Below are positions 1 through 5,706 of a stretch of DNA of 5,986 bases, one piece after another. This DNA comes from CAZQQN01 sp964595485 (GTDB taxonomy: Bacteria > Bacteroidota > Bacteroidia > CAILMK01 > CAYYUA01). The stretch covers positions 1-5,986 of the forward strand of contig CAZQQN010000070.1 of the NCBI GenBank assembly GCA_964595485.1, given 5' to 3'. The notes under the pieces were generated by a model. The model was not told the origin of the DNA, did not search any database, and worked only from the letters and a program-made list of their open reading frames with translations. The first letter of the stretch is position 1, and each line of letters begins with the position of its first letter. The position numbers were made by a program, and so were the translations under genes.

Positions 1-240
1 TAAGCACTCATTAAGATCATATAACATTGGTCTGAAGCAAAAACTAAGGGCCTTAGGTAGAATAGCATCAAGAGAGCGTTCAATTCGAACACAAGTAATA
101 AAAAAATTGCCTTTTCCATAAAATTGAATTAGGCGGCTATTGAATACCAGTAATTTGGTTTTTGGCCGGATACCCATTGTGTCCCTTCGGAGGGACCACA
201 GGGAGGAATTGAAAATATATCCGGCCAAAAAGCTCATCAT
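1..240 (-). CDS. Doubtful leftward open frame, cut by left window edge
   Basis: On the minus strand an ATG at 240 (second ATG at 237, another at 177) opens a frame with no stop through to base 1, at least 80 codons. In-frame stops lie just upstream of the ATG, so 240 is the furthest possible start. The translation begins MMSFLAGYIF and later contains YGKGNFFITC and FCFRPMLYDL. I do not recognise the product and see no domain motif. The frame reads straight through the palindromic element at 159-231, which is unusual for a real gene. The + strand over 2-121 is also open by chance, so openness here is weak evidence. If real, it would be divergent from the neuC-like gene. It could equally be noncoding spacer. 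Confidence 0.2.
   Translation of the reverse strand, partial: MMSFLAGYIFNSSLWSLRRDTMGIRPKTKLLVFNSRLIQFYGKGNFFITCVRIERSLDAILPKALSFCFRPMLYDLNECL
114..125. repeat. 12-bp direct repeat, left copy
   Basis: TTCCATAAAATT occurs here and again, identically and in the same orientation, at 288-299. The two copies bracket the 73-bp palindrome and the start of the neuC-like reading frame. The repeat is AT-rich, so chance is possible, but an exact 12-mer twice within 190 bp may mark the footprint of an insertion or small duplication. Confidence 0.5.
159..231. repeat. 73-bp palindromic element with nested hairpin
   Basis: A perfect 14-bp inverted repeat forms the ends: TTTTTGGCCGGATA at 159-172 and its exact reverse complement at 218-231. 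Between the arms is a second hairpin, GTCCCT (181-186), loop TCGG, AGGGAC (191-196). It extends outward by three more pairs (178-180 with 198-200) after one bulged C at 197. On either strand the 3' arm ends in AAAAA rather than a U tract, so this is not a normal intrinsic terminator. The structure suits a MITE- or REP-like mobile repeat, a protein-binding palindrome, or a structured 5' leader. It lies 15 bp before the first possible start of the neuC-like gene. The structure is directly visible; its identity is inferred. Confidence 0.7.
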
Positions 241-287
241 CAAAATTGGCCTTTAATATTAAGGTATTGCTTAAACGCCTACTTCAA

Positions 288-299
288 TTCCATAAAATT
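288..299. repeat. 12-bp direct repeat, right copy
   Basis: This is the second exact copy of TTCCATAAAATT (first copy at 114-125). It lies inside the possible N-terminal extension of the neuC-like frame and just before the preferred TTG start at 315. That placement makes the extension look more like non-genic sequence than conserved protein. Confidence 0.5.
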
Positions 300-314
300 C
301 AGGGTAGTAACAAT

Positions 315-1424
315 TTGAGAATAGGAATTTTGACAAGCTCAAGGGCTGATTATGGCATATACAAGCCTTTGTTGAAAAGCTTAAATGAGGATCCTGCTTT
401 TGAGTTATCAATCATTGCTTTTGGAACGCATTTATCAAGCTTTTTTGGATACACCGTTCAACAAATTAAGGAAGACGGGTTTCCGGTTGCCTATGAAGTG
501 GAATCTTTGATTCAGGGAGACAGCGAGGAAGCCATTGCTTCAGCCATGGGATTGACAACCTTAAAGTTTTCCCAAATATGGGAAAAAGAGCATGGGGCCA
601 TGGATTTGGTGGTTTGCCTTGGAGACCGTTACGAAATGTTTGCTGCTGTGAGTGCTTTGATTCCCTTTAACATGCCTTTGGCCCATATTCATGGTGGAGA
701 AACCACTCAAGGCGCTATTGATGATAAGTTTAGGCATGCAATTACCCAAATGGCTGATTACCATTTTACTTCTGCAGAATCATATGCAGAAAAAGTGCGG
801 GCCATGACCGATAGTGATCATGTTTATAATGTAGGGGCCTTAAGCCTGGATAATTTGGATAATGTATCCCTCTATTCTAAAGAAGCATTTAAAAAGGAAT
901 TTGGTATTGACTTGTCAATTCCTACCATCTTGATTACGGTGCATCCGGAAACAGTGGAAGTAAATCAGAATCAAGCCAATATAGATGCCCTATTGAAAGC
1001 TTTGGAACAAACAACAGGGTACCAATTCCTATTTACCATGCCCAATGCCGATACGCACGGCAATGTGGTAAGACAGGCAATCCAAAATTTTGTTCAAAAT
1101 CATAAGCAATATGCTATTGCCGTAGAAAACCTCGGCATTCAGGGTTATTTTAGTTGCATGAAGCATTGTGCCTATATGTTGGGCAACAGTTCCAGCGGCA
1201 TCATTGAGGCCGCTTCTTTTGAGACTTATGTGATCAATGTAGGAGACCGGCAACAAGGTAGACTGACCAGCGACAATGTAATTAATGTTCCTTTTGATCA
1301 AAAAGCGATTGGGAAAATTATTGAAGAAGTAAGCAATCTTTCGACCTATAATGGAGGTAACATTTATTGGAATGGAGGAGCCACAGGTATAATTTTGGAT
1401 GTACTTAAAAGTAAAATTGCTTAA
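315..1424 (+). CDS. neuC: NeuC/LegG-type hydrolysing NDP-sugar 2-epimerase
   Basis: A cytoplasmic enzyme of the UDP-GlcNAc 2-epimerase family (hydrolysing branch). It would release NDP and a 2-epimerised amino sugar (ManNAc or, in the legionaminic route, 2,4-diacetamido-trideoxy-mannose) for the NulO synthase. Numbered from the TTG at 315 (369 aa), visible family blocks are SSRADYGIY (8-16), GDRYEM (103-108), HIHGGETTQGAIDDKFRHAI (124-143), VHPETV (209-214), NSSSGIIEA (291-299) and VGDRQQGR (309-316). The frame has no ATG before the core. It could begin at TTG 246, adding 23 basic residues, but TTG 315 puts the start where family members usually begin (M-[RK]-I-G) and has AGGG about 10 nt upstream. 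The stop overlaps the next ATG by 1 nt (TAATG), implying translational coupling. The neighbouring ptmE-like gene favours LegG (GDP-linked substrate) over sialic-acid NeuC, but sequence alone does not settle this. Family is certain; substrate is inferred. Confidence 0.93.
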   Translation: MRIGILTSSRADYGIYKPLLKSLNEDPAFELSIIAFGTHLSSFFGYTVQQIKEDGFPVAYEVESLIQGDSEEAIASAMGLTTLKFSQIWEKEHGAMDLVVCLGDRYEMFAAVSALIPFNMPLAHIHGGETTQGAIDDKFRHAITQMADYHFTSAESYAEKVRAMTDSDHVYNVGALSLDNLDNVSLYSKEAFKKEFGIDLSIPTILITVHPETVEVNQNQANIDALLKALEQTTGYQFLFTMPNADTHGNVVRQAIQNFVQNHKQYAIAVENLGIQGYFSCMKHCAYMLGNSSSGIIEAASFETYVINVGDRQQGRLTSDNVINVPFDQKAIGKIIEEVSNLSTYNGGNIYWNGGATGIILDVLKSKIA

Positions 1425-2056
1425 TGAGCCAGGGCGTTTGCATTGTTGGTTATTCTGGCCATGCATACGTAGTTTGTGATATCCTCCAAAAGCAAGGGTA
1501 TGAGGTTGAAGCCTACTGCGAAAAAAATCCAAAAGAAACGAATTCGCTTCAGCTAAAATATTTAGGATTTGAGCAAGAAAAAGATGTGTTGCAGGAATTA
1601 AAGGGCTATCATTACTTTGTAGCCATAGGTGATAATGACTTGCGTGGGAAAACCATGAATTACTTAATGGATACACTTGATGTGCCCCTTAACGCCATCC
1701 ATCCCAATGCAATAGTGGGAAAAAATGTGAATTATGGACGGGGAATTATGGTTGCAGCCAATGCTACCATTAATCCTAAAACGAAAGTTGAAAGAGGGGT
1801 GATTTGTAATACGGGTGCCATTGTGGAACACGAATGCGAAATTCATACTTACGCTCATATTGGGCCTGGTACCATATTATTGGGAAATGTGGGCGTTGGC
1901 GCATATACTTTGGTTGGGGGTAATGCCGTCATCAATCCTGGTATTAAAATTGGCGCTCATTGTATTATTGGATCAGGATCTGTTGTCAATCAACACATTC
2001 CAGCCTATTCAAAAGCCTATGGCAACCCGGTAAAAATCCTAAAAAATGGATCATAA
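1424..2056 (+). CDS. neuD: NeuD/PglD-type sugar O/N-acyltransferase
   Basis: A 210-aa member of the PglD/NeuD family, which transfers acetyl groups from acetyl-CoA to amino sugars or nonulosonic acids. The N-terminal part (about 1-85) is the PglD-type nucleotide-sugar-binding fold, opening VCIVGYSGHAYVV (5-17) with the family GxxGH pattern. From about 90 onward it is a left-handed parallel beta-helix built from hexapeptide repeats (for example IHPNAIVGKNV, GPGTILLGNVGVGA, INPGIKIGAHCIIGSGSVV). The usual catalytic histidine of the family is visible as H136 in VEHEC, with H145 in the following coil. The ATG overlaps the neuC stop, and its own 3' end overlaps the ptmE-like gene by 11 nt. In this setting it could be the LegH-like 4-N-acetyltransferase acting before the epimerase, or a NeuD-like O-acetyltransferase acting on the final sugar. 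The family is clear; the choice of substrate is not. Confidence 0.93.
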   Translation: MSQGVCIVGYSGHAYVVCDILQKQGYEVEAYCEKNPKETNSLQLKYLGFEQEKDVLQELKGYHYFVAIGDNDLRGKTMNYLMDTLDVPLNAIHPNAIVGKNVNYGRGIMVAANATINPKTKVERGVICNTGAIVEHECEIHTYAHIGPGTILLGNVGVGAYTLVGGNAVINPGIKIGAHCIIGSGSVVNQHIPAYSKAYGNPVKILKNGS

Positions 2057-3098
2057 GGATCAAATTATAACCAAGGATCAGTCTGTTAAGGAAGCCCTTC
2101 AAAAGCTCAATAGCCAGGGAGGATTTATAAGAATCTTATTTGTAGTGGATGACAAAAATCGAATGGTTGGTACTTTGTCAGACGGGGATATCCGGAGGGG
2201 ATTATTGGAAAGAGAGGATTTAAGCATCCCGGTTTCAGATGTCATGCATGGAAACTTTAAATACCTTCAGCAAAACAATTTCAATGTTGAATACATAAAA
2301 AGCCTCAAACAAAAAGGCATTAATTTAGTACCACTGCTGAATGAGGATTACGAGATACTAAAAGTATTTGACCTTTCCACCAAAAATTCTATATTGCCTT
2401 TAGATGCCGTAATTATGGCAGGAGGAGAGGGAAAAAGGCTCAGGCCATTGACAGAAAATACCCCTAAACCATTACTCCATGTTGGGGATAAGCCTATATT
2501 GGAACAAAACATTGACCGGTTGAATGAAAAATTCGGGGTCTATACGTTTTACTTAACCGTTAAATACCTCGGAGAACAAATTCGGGATTATTTCAAAGAT
2601 GGTAGTGATAAAGGCATAAGCATTTGTTATCATTGGGAAAACGACAAAGCCCTGGGTACTATTGGTTCACTTAGTTGTTTTGATCATTTTCCTCATGATT
2701 ATATTTTGGTCATGAATTCCGATATCTTAACCACGCTGGATTTTGAGGACTTTTTCCAGGATTTCATTCAAAAGGATGCCGATATGGCTGTTGCTACCAT
2801 TCCTTACCGGGTGCAAATTCCTTACGGTGTTTTGGAAACCGATCATCATCAAATCTTTGATTTAAAGGAAAAACCTACTTATACTTACTATTCCAATGGG
2901 GGTATTTATTTGATTAAAAAGCGGATCATTGAGGAGATTCCTAAGAATGAATTTTTCAATGCCACGGACCTTATGGAAAAATTGATCATGAATGGAGGCA
3001 AGGTAACCAACTATCCCGTTTTAGGATATTGGCTGGATATTGGAAAAAAGGAAGACTACGATAAAGCACAAGAAGATATTCAACATTTGTCTTTTTAA
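2046..3098 (+). CDS. ptmE: PtmE-like CBS-domain sugar nucleotidyltransferase
   Basis: A 350-aa two-part protein. Residues about 1-115 carry a CBS-domain pair (VVDDKNRMVGTLSDGDIRRG, 33-52, is the typical CBS strand-helix signature). Residues about 119-345 are a sugar-1-phosphate nucleotidyltransferase of the RmlA/GlmU type. Seen there are the NTP-binding loop AVIMAGGEGKRLRPLT (121-136) with K141 in PKP, the metal-binding NSD (224-226), GTIGSL (204-209), EKP (275-277) and GYWLDIG (327-333). This architecture matches Campylobacter PtmE, which makes GDP-glucosamine for the legionaminic acid route. Its presence next to neuC- and neuD-like genes is the main reason to favour a GDP-linked NulO pathway. 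The CBS pair may sense adenine nucleotides and tune activity, as CBS pairs often do. It overlaps the previous gene by 11 nt, and the next ATG follows its stop directly. Family confidence is high; nucleotide specificity (GTP versus CTP/UTP/TTP) is inferred. Confidence 0.9.
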   Translation: MDHKDQIITKDQSVKEALQKLNSQGGFIRILFVVDDKNRMVGTLSDGDIRRGLLEREDLSIPVSDVMHGNFKYLQQNNFNVEYIKSLKQKGINLVPLLNEDYEILKVFDLSTKNSILPLDAVIMAGGEGKRLRPLTENTPKPLLHVGDKPILEQNIDRLNEKFGVYTFYLTVKYLGEQIRDYFKDGSDKGISICYHWENDKALGTIGSLSCFDHFPHDYILVMNSDILTTLDFEDFFQDFIQKDADMAVATIPYRVQIPYGVLETDHHQIFDLKEKPTYTYYSNGGIYLIKKRIIEEIPKNEFFNATDLMEKLIMNGGKVTNYPVLGYWLDIGKKEDYDKAQEDIQHLSF

Positions 3099-4001
3099 AT
3101 GAAAACACTGGTTAAACATATCCTCCCGGCTTCCCTTTGGGTAAAACTGAAGCAAAGTGCTGAAAAGTATCGAGTTACAAGAGATGCGGATGTACTTACC
3201 AGCGGGGAAAAAGAACATTTACAGCAGATATCCGGATCTGGGCAAAAACCGGTTTTATTCGCGGGCTATATGAAGAGCGGTAATACCTGGNNNNNNNNNN
3301 GGTTACGTTTTTTGATCTACAATTATTTTAACATTCTTAAAGAAGGTGCAGCCGATACCCTCACTTACCAGGAGTTGAATACATTGCAAGCAAATGTTCT
3401 GGGACGGCATTTGTCACTTGGGACAGCCCGGAATGGGTTTCCGGATATTGTTAGAACGCATACTCATTATAAAGAGGGATTCACTATTTTTGACAAAGTC
3501 TTGAATATTTACAGGAATCCATTGGATACATTGGTTTCTGCCTTTCATTTCTATTCCAAACGTGATAATTTCAGCTTTTCAAAGGACCCTGTCTTACACC
3601 ATTACTTAATGGATATCGATAATTATGTCCTTTATTCACTTCCTTTCTGGATTCATCATTTCAATTCCTTTAAAAGGCGGGATAATGTATTGATGATATC
3701 ATATGAAAACCTGCAATCACGGCCCTTGGAAAATTTACGCGAAGTAATTGAGCACATGGGCTATTCGTTTGACGAAGCGGTAGGGCAGAAAAGTATTGAG
3801 GTTTCATCCTTTGATAATATTCAAAGAATGGGAAGGGAAACGAACCAGGTTTCCGGTAATGCCAATCGTTACAAGGGTGAATTCACAAGAAAGGGAAAAG
3901 TAAAAGGTTATGAGGAAGAATTGCAGGAAAAAACCATTGAACAAGCAGAGCGGACCTTAAAACGCTATGACATGTCACTGCGAGATTTTATTGTTGACTA
4001 A
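3099..4001 (+). CDS. PAPS-dependent sulfotransferase (contains N gap)
   Basis: A cytosolic-type Sulfotransfer_1 family protein that would move sulfate from PAPS to a hydroxyl or amine of a glycan. The 5'-phosphosulfate loop is GYMKSGNTW (56-64). RTHTHY (119-124) holds the likely catalytic histidine. The 3'-phosphate motif is IYRNPLDTLVSAFHFY (137-152), and the C-terminal RKGKVKG (263-269) matches the family's late PAPS-contacting loop. Ten Ns at 3291-3300 follow directly after GNTW. They keep the frame but add four codons where relatives usually read straight on to LRFL, so the true protein is probably about 296 aa. The gene starts at the base after the ptmE-like stop, so it is almost certainly co-transcribed and co-translated with it. 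No signal peptide or membrane segment is evident. The acceptor is unknown; a nonulosonic acid or the glycan carrying it is the natural guess from context. Confidence 0.92.
   Translation: MKTLVKHILPASLWVKLKQSAEKYRVTRDADVLTSGEKEHLQQISGSGQKPVLFAGYMKSGNTWXXXXLRFLIYNYFNILKEGAADTLTYQELNTLQANVLGRHLSLGTARNGFPDIVRTHTHYKEGFTIFDKVLNIYRNPLDTLVSAFHFYSKRDNFSFSKDPVLHHYLMDIDNYVLYSLPFWIHHFNSFKRRDNVLMISYENLQSRPLENLREVIEHMGYSFDEAVGQKSIEVSSFDNIQRMGRETNQVSGNANRYKGEFTRKGKVKGYEEELQEKTIEQAERTLKRYDMSLRDFIVD
3291..3300. other. Run of 10 Ns, probable scaffold spacer
   Basis: Ten undetermined bases sit between ...TACCTGG and GGTTACG.... If the two flanks are joined by merging the shared GG, the reading is AAT ACC TGG TTA CGT TTT TTG, giving NTWLRFL, the usual continuation of the sulfotransferase P-loop. 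This suggests a fixed-size placeholder between overlapping contigs rather than ten missing bases. Confidence 0.8.
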
Positions 4002-4025
4002 AATTATGAGTTGTATTAAGTGATA

Positions 4026-4097
4026 ATGAAGCAAAAAGATACATTATTTTGCTCTTTCGGATTTGCAATCCGAAAGCTTCCTGATGTGGATTTGTAA
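4026..4097 (+). pseudogene. Relic 5' end of a neuA-like gene (or short leader ORF)
   Basis: An ATG at 4026 opens a 23-codon frame ending at TAA 4095-4097. Its first eight residues, MKQKDTLF, nearly repeat the start of the intact downstream gene (MMQKDTLF from 4147). Over the 24 bases, 20 are identical, and three of the four differences are synonymous third-position changes. After codon 8 the frame runs into the twin-hairpin repeat and similarity stops. The simplest reading is a remnant start of an earlier or divergent neuA allele, interrupted by the repeat. A translated leader peptide that controls the downstream gene is a less likely alternative. The resemblance is seen directly; the history is inferred. 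Confidence 0.6.
4054..4076. repeat. Hairpin A of a twin-hairpin intergenic repeat
   Basis: A perfect 10-bp stem, CTTTCGGATT (4054-4063) and AATCCGAAAG (4067-4076), closes a 3-nt TGC loop. The core GGATTTGCAATCCG (4059-4072) recurs as GGATTTGTAATCTG in hairpin B, 29 nt further on. No U tract follows, so termination is not strongly supported. Confidence 0.75.
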
Positions 4098-4104
4098 TCT
4101 GCAT
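4084..4104. repeat. Hairpin B of a twin-hairpin intergenic repeat
   Basis: A 9-bp stem with two G-U pairs, ATGTGGATT (4084-4092) and AATCTGCAT (4096-4104), closes a TGT loop. It is a degenerate second copy of hairpin A with the same GGATTTGYAATCYG core. Two related hairpins in tandem suggest a REP/BIME-like extragenic repeat. The pair occupies the longest spacer between genes of the cluster. Confidence 0.65.
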
Positions 4105-4146
4105 TGAGAGATTTCAGTAGATACTTAGGATATTCAGTAAATCGTT

Positions 4147-4842
4147 ATGATGCAAAAGGACACATTATTCCTGATTCCGGCCAGAGGTGGGTCAAAGGGG
4201 ATACCACGGAAAAACATTAAATTGCTTCACGGCAAGCCCCTCATTCATTACAGCTTGGAAGTCGCATCGGCAGTAGCAGGGGAGGATGATGAGATATGCG
4301 TTTCAACGGATGATGATGAGATCATAGGTAGTGTGGAGGACTTTGGCCTTACTGTTCCCTTTAAACGTCCGGAAGAACTGGCAACAGATGTAGCAGGCTC
4401 TTATGAAGTCTTACAACATGCTGTGAATTTTTACAAGCAAAACCATACCCTTTTCCATACTTTGGTGCTTTTGCAGCCAACCAGCCCTTTCCGGACTGCT
4501 GTACAGGTGAAAGAAGCCATAGAGAAATTTAAGCTACAGGAAAACATTGAAATGGTGGTGTCTGTGACGGAAAGCGATGCCAATCCCTATTATAACCTAT
4601 TCGAGGAAAAGGATGGCTTTCTTTATCAGTCGAAACAAGGCCACTTCAGCCGCAGGCAAGACTGCCCGAGTGTTTACCGGTTTAATGGGGCTATTTATGT
4701 GATCCGGGTTGACTCATTGGAAAAAGGACCACCAAAGTCTTTTTCCCGAATTAGAAAATATGAAATGAGCAAGAAAAGCTCCCTTGATTTGGACGATGAA
4801 CTGGACTGGCGATTTGCTGAATTTTTACTTAAAGAAGGGTGA
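4147..4842 (+). CDS. neuA: NeuA/LegF-type CMP-nonulosonate cytidylyltransferase
   Basis: A 231-aa cytoplasmic enzyme that activates a nonulosonic acid with CTP to the CMP-sugar used by glycosyltransferases. The length fits the compact bacterial single-domain form (LegF/PtmB, NeuA catalytic domain). Visible motifs are the CTP-binding IPARGGSKGIPRKN (10-23), STDDDEI (53-59), LLQPTSPFR (108-116), RRQDCPSVYRFNGAIYV (169-185) and the acidic metal site LDLDDELDW (213-221, with D214 and D216). Two consecutive ATGs (4147 and 4150) could start it and the difference is trivial. It follows the sulfotransferase after a 145-bp spacer with hairpins and a relic neuA start, so it may be transcribed separately or by read-through. 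The acceptor cannot be told from sequence; the ptmE-like neighbour favours legionaminic acid over neuraminic acid. Confidence 0.93.
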   Translation: MMQKDTLFLIPARGGSKGIPRKNIKLLHGKPLIHYSLEVASAVAGEDDEICVSTDDDEIIGSVEDFGLTVPFKRPEELATDVAGSYEVLQHAVNFYKQNHTLFHTLVLLQPTSPFRTAVQVKEAIEKFKLQENIEMVVSVTESDANPYYNLFEEKDGFLYQSKQGHFSRRQDCPSVYRFNGAIYVIRVDSLEKGPPKSFSRIRKYEMSKKSSLDLDDELDWRFAEFLLKEG

Positions 4843-4893
4843 ATTCAAAGGATATAATAACCTCCTGTTAACCCATATTACATTAAAGCTACA

Positions 4894-5706
4894 ATGGAAA
4901 AAGTCGTTTATATAGTTCATTCCGTAGATACGGAAGGCCCGCTCTATGAAAGTTTAAAGGCCACTTTTGAGCGTATCAGGGAAGTCTTTGGTTTTGATTT
5001 TGATGCTTCTTATGACAACCTTGAAAAGCTACAAAACAAATCATTCGACCTCAATGGAAAAGAAGGCCAAGTGGCTGAAATGCTTTCTGCTAAGTTGTTG
5101 AATTACAATGATAATTATGGTAAGCTCCAGTCGATGCTGAATAATATAGGTAGTGCGGATTTCCGCAATAAGTTAATCGATGATGCGGGCCGGGGTTGGA
5201 TTTTTAATTGGCATTGCGTTGACCATGTTGGGTACACATACAATCCCCGGAAAAAAGACATGGGATACCATAACATTTTTGATTATTACCAGTCTTTTAT
5301 AAAGCAAACCGCGGCACCTGATGCTGTGCATTGGCATTTTCATCCGATGCATTGGTCCGGTATTTCCCACATTTCAGCAACCGGGTATTGGGGGGATAAC
5401 CGCTTCCAGGAGATTATTGCCAGGCGAATATTAGATCGCAATTGGTTTCCGTCAGTTAACCGGGCCGGGTTTCATACAGAGCGACCGGATAGCCATTGGC
5501 TTTTAGAGCAGTGGATTCCTTTTGATTTATCCAATCAAAGCATAGAAAACGGGGGAGAACAGGATGATGTAGGGGGAGGCCGTTTTGGTGACTGGCGAAG
5601 AGCCCCTGATAATTGGGGTGTGTACAATCCCAGCCACGATGATTACCAGGTTCCGGGTAATTGCAGAAGGTATATCGGGCGTTGCCTGAATATGGAAAAG
5701 CCTTAA
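4894..5706 (+). CDS. Polysaccharide-deacetylase-like protein, N-terminal part, frameshifted
   Basis: A 270-codon frame with features of a divergent CE4/NodB-type deacetylase. It opens VVYIVHSVDTEGPLYE (4-19), whose D12 and E14 stand where the metal-binding acidic motif 1 is expected. It then has FNWHCVDHVG (104-113), a histidine-rich HWHFHPMHW (146-154) resembling the metal-binding HxxxH motif, and RAGFHTERPDSHW (190-202), like the later arginine motif. PSHDDYQVPGNCRRYIGRCLN (246-266) follows near the break. The frame stops at TAA 5704-5706, but coding clearly resumes in the -1 frame, so this is not the natural end. Adding one A to the short A run at 5696-5699 restores MEKALMGFTNHDF. There is no obvious signal peptide, so a cytoplasmic sugar or lipid-linked intermediate may be the substrate. 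It starts 51 nt after the neuA-like gene and is probably part of the same locus. The deacetylase fold is fairly likely; activity and substrate are unknown. Confidence 0.8.
   Translation: MEKVVYIVHSVDTEGPLYESLKATFERIREVFGFDFDASYDNLEKLQNKSFDLNGKEGQVAEMLSAKLLNYNDNYGKLQSMLNNIGSADFRNKLIDDAGRGWIFNWHCVDHVGYTYNPRKKDMGYHNIFDYYQSFIKQTAAPDAVHWHFHPMHWSGISHISATGYWGDNRFQEIIARRILDRNWFPSVNRAGFHTERPDSHWLLEQWIPFDLSNQSIENGGEQDDVGGGRFGDWRRAPDNWGVYNPSHDDYQVPGNCRRYIGRCLNMEKP

Noticed and set aside
2..121. Plus-strand open frame ending at 119-121 as the C-terminus of an upstream NeuB/LegI synthase
   Set aside because: The 39 residues are basic and do not resemble the antifreeze-like (SAF) C-terminal domain expected of NeuB.
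151..158. Possible Bacteroidota -7 promoter element (TAATTTGG) before neuC
   Set aside because: It does not match TAnnTTTG exactly, and no TTG-type -33 element lies at suitable spacing upstream.
159..231. Palindrome as an intrinsic terminator
   Set aside because: On both strands the 3' arm ends in AAAAA that pairs with the opening TTTTT, and no U tract follows the stem. The inner hairpin is followed by CACAGGGAGG, also not U-rich.
1029..1676. A 215-codon minus-strand open frame opposite neuC and neuD
   Set aside because: It lies wholly antisense to two genes with strong family motifs, crosses their junction, and its translation shows no recognisable domain. Length alone is not persuasive in this codon context.
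1815..2033. A 72-codon + strand frame inside the neuD-like gene
   Set aside because: It is in another frame of the hexapeptide-repeat region, whose repetitive codons keep alternative frames open. The product has no recognisable features.
4006..4023. Five-codon frame ATG AGT TGT ATT AAG TGA after the sulfotransferase
   Set aside because: Too short to support as a gene. It may be debris from rearrangement of the spacer but nothing identifies it.
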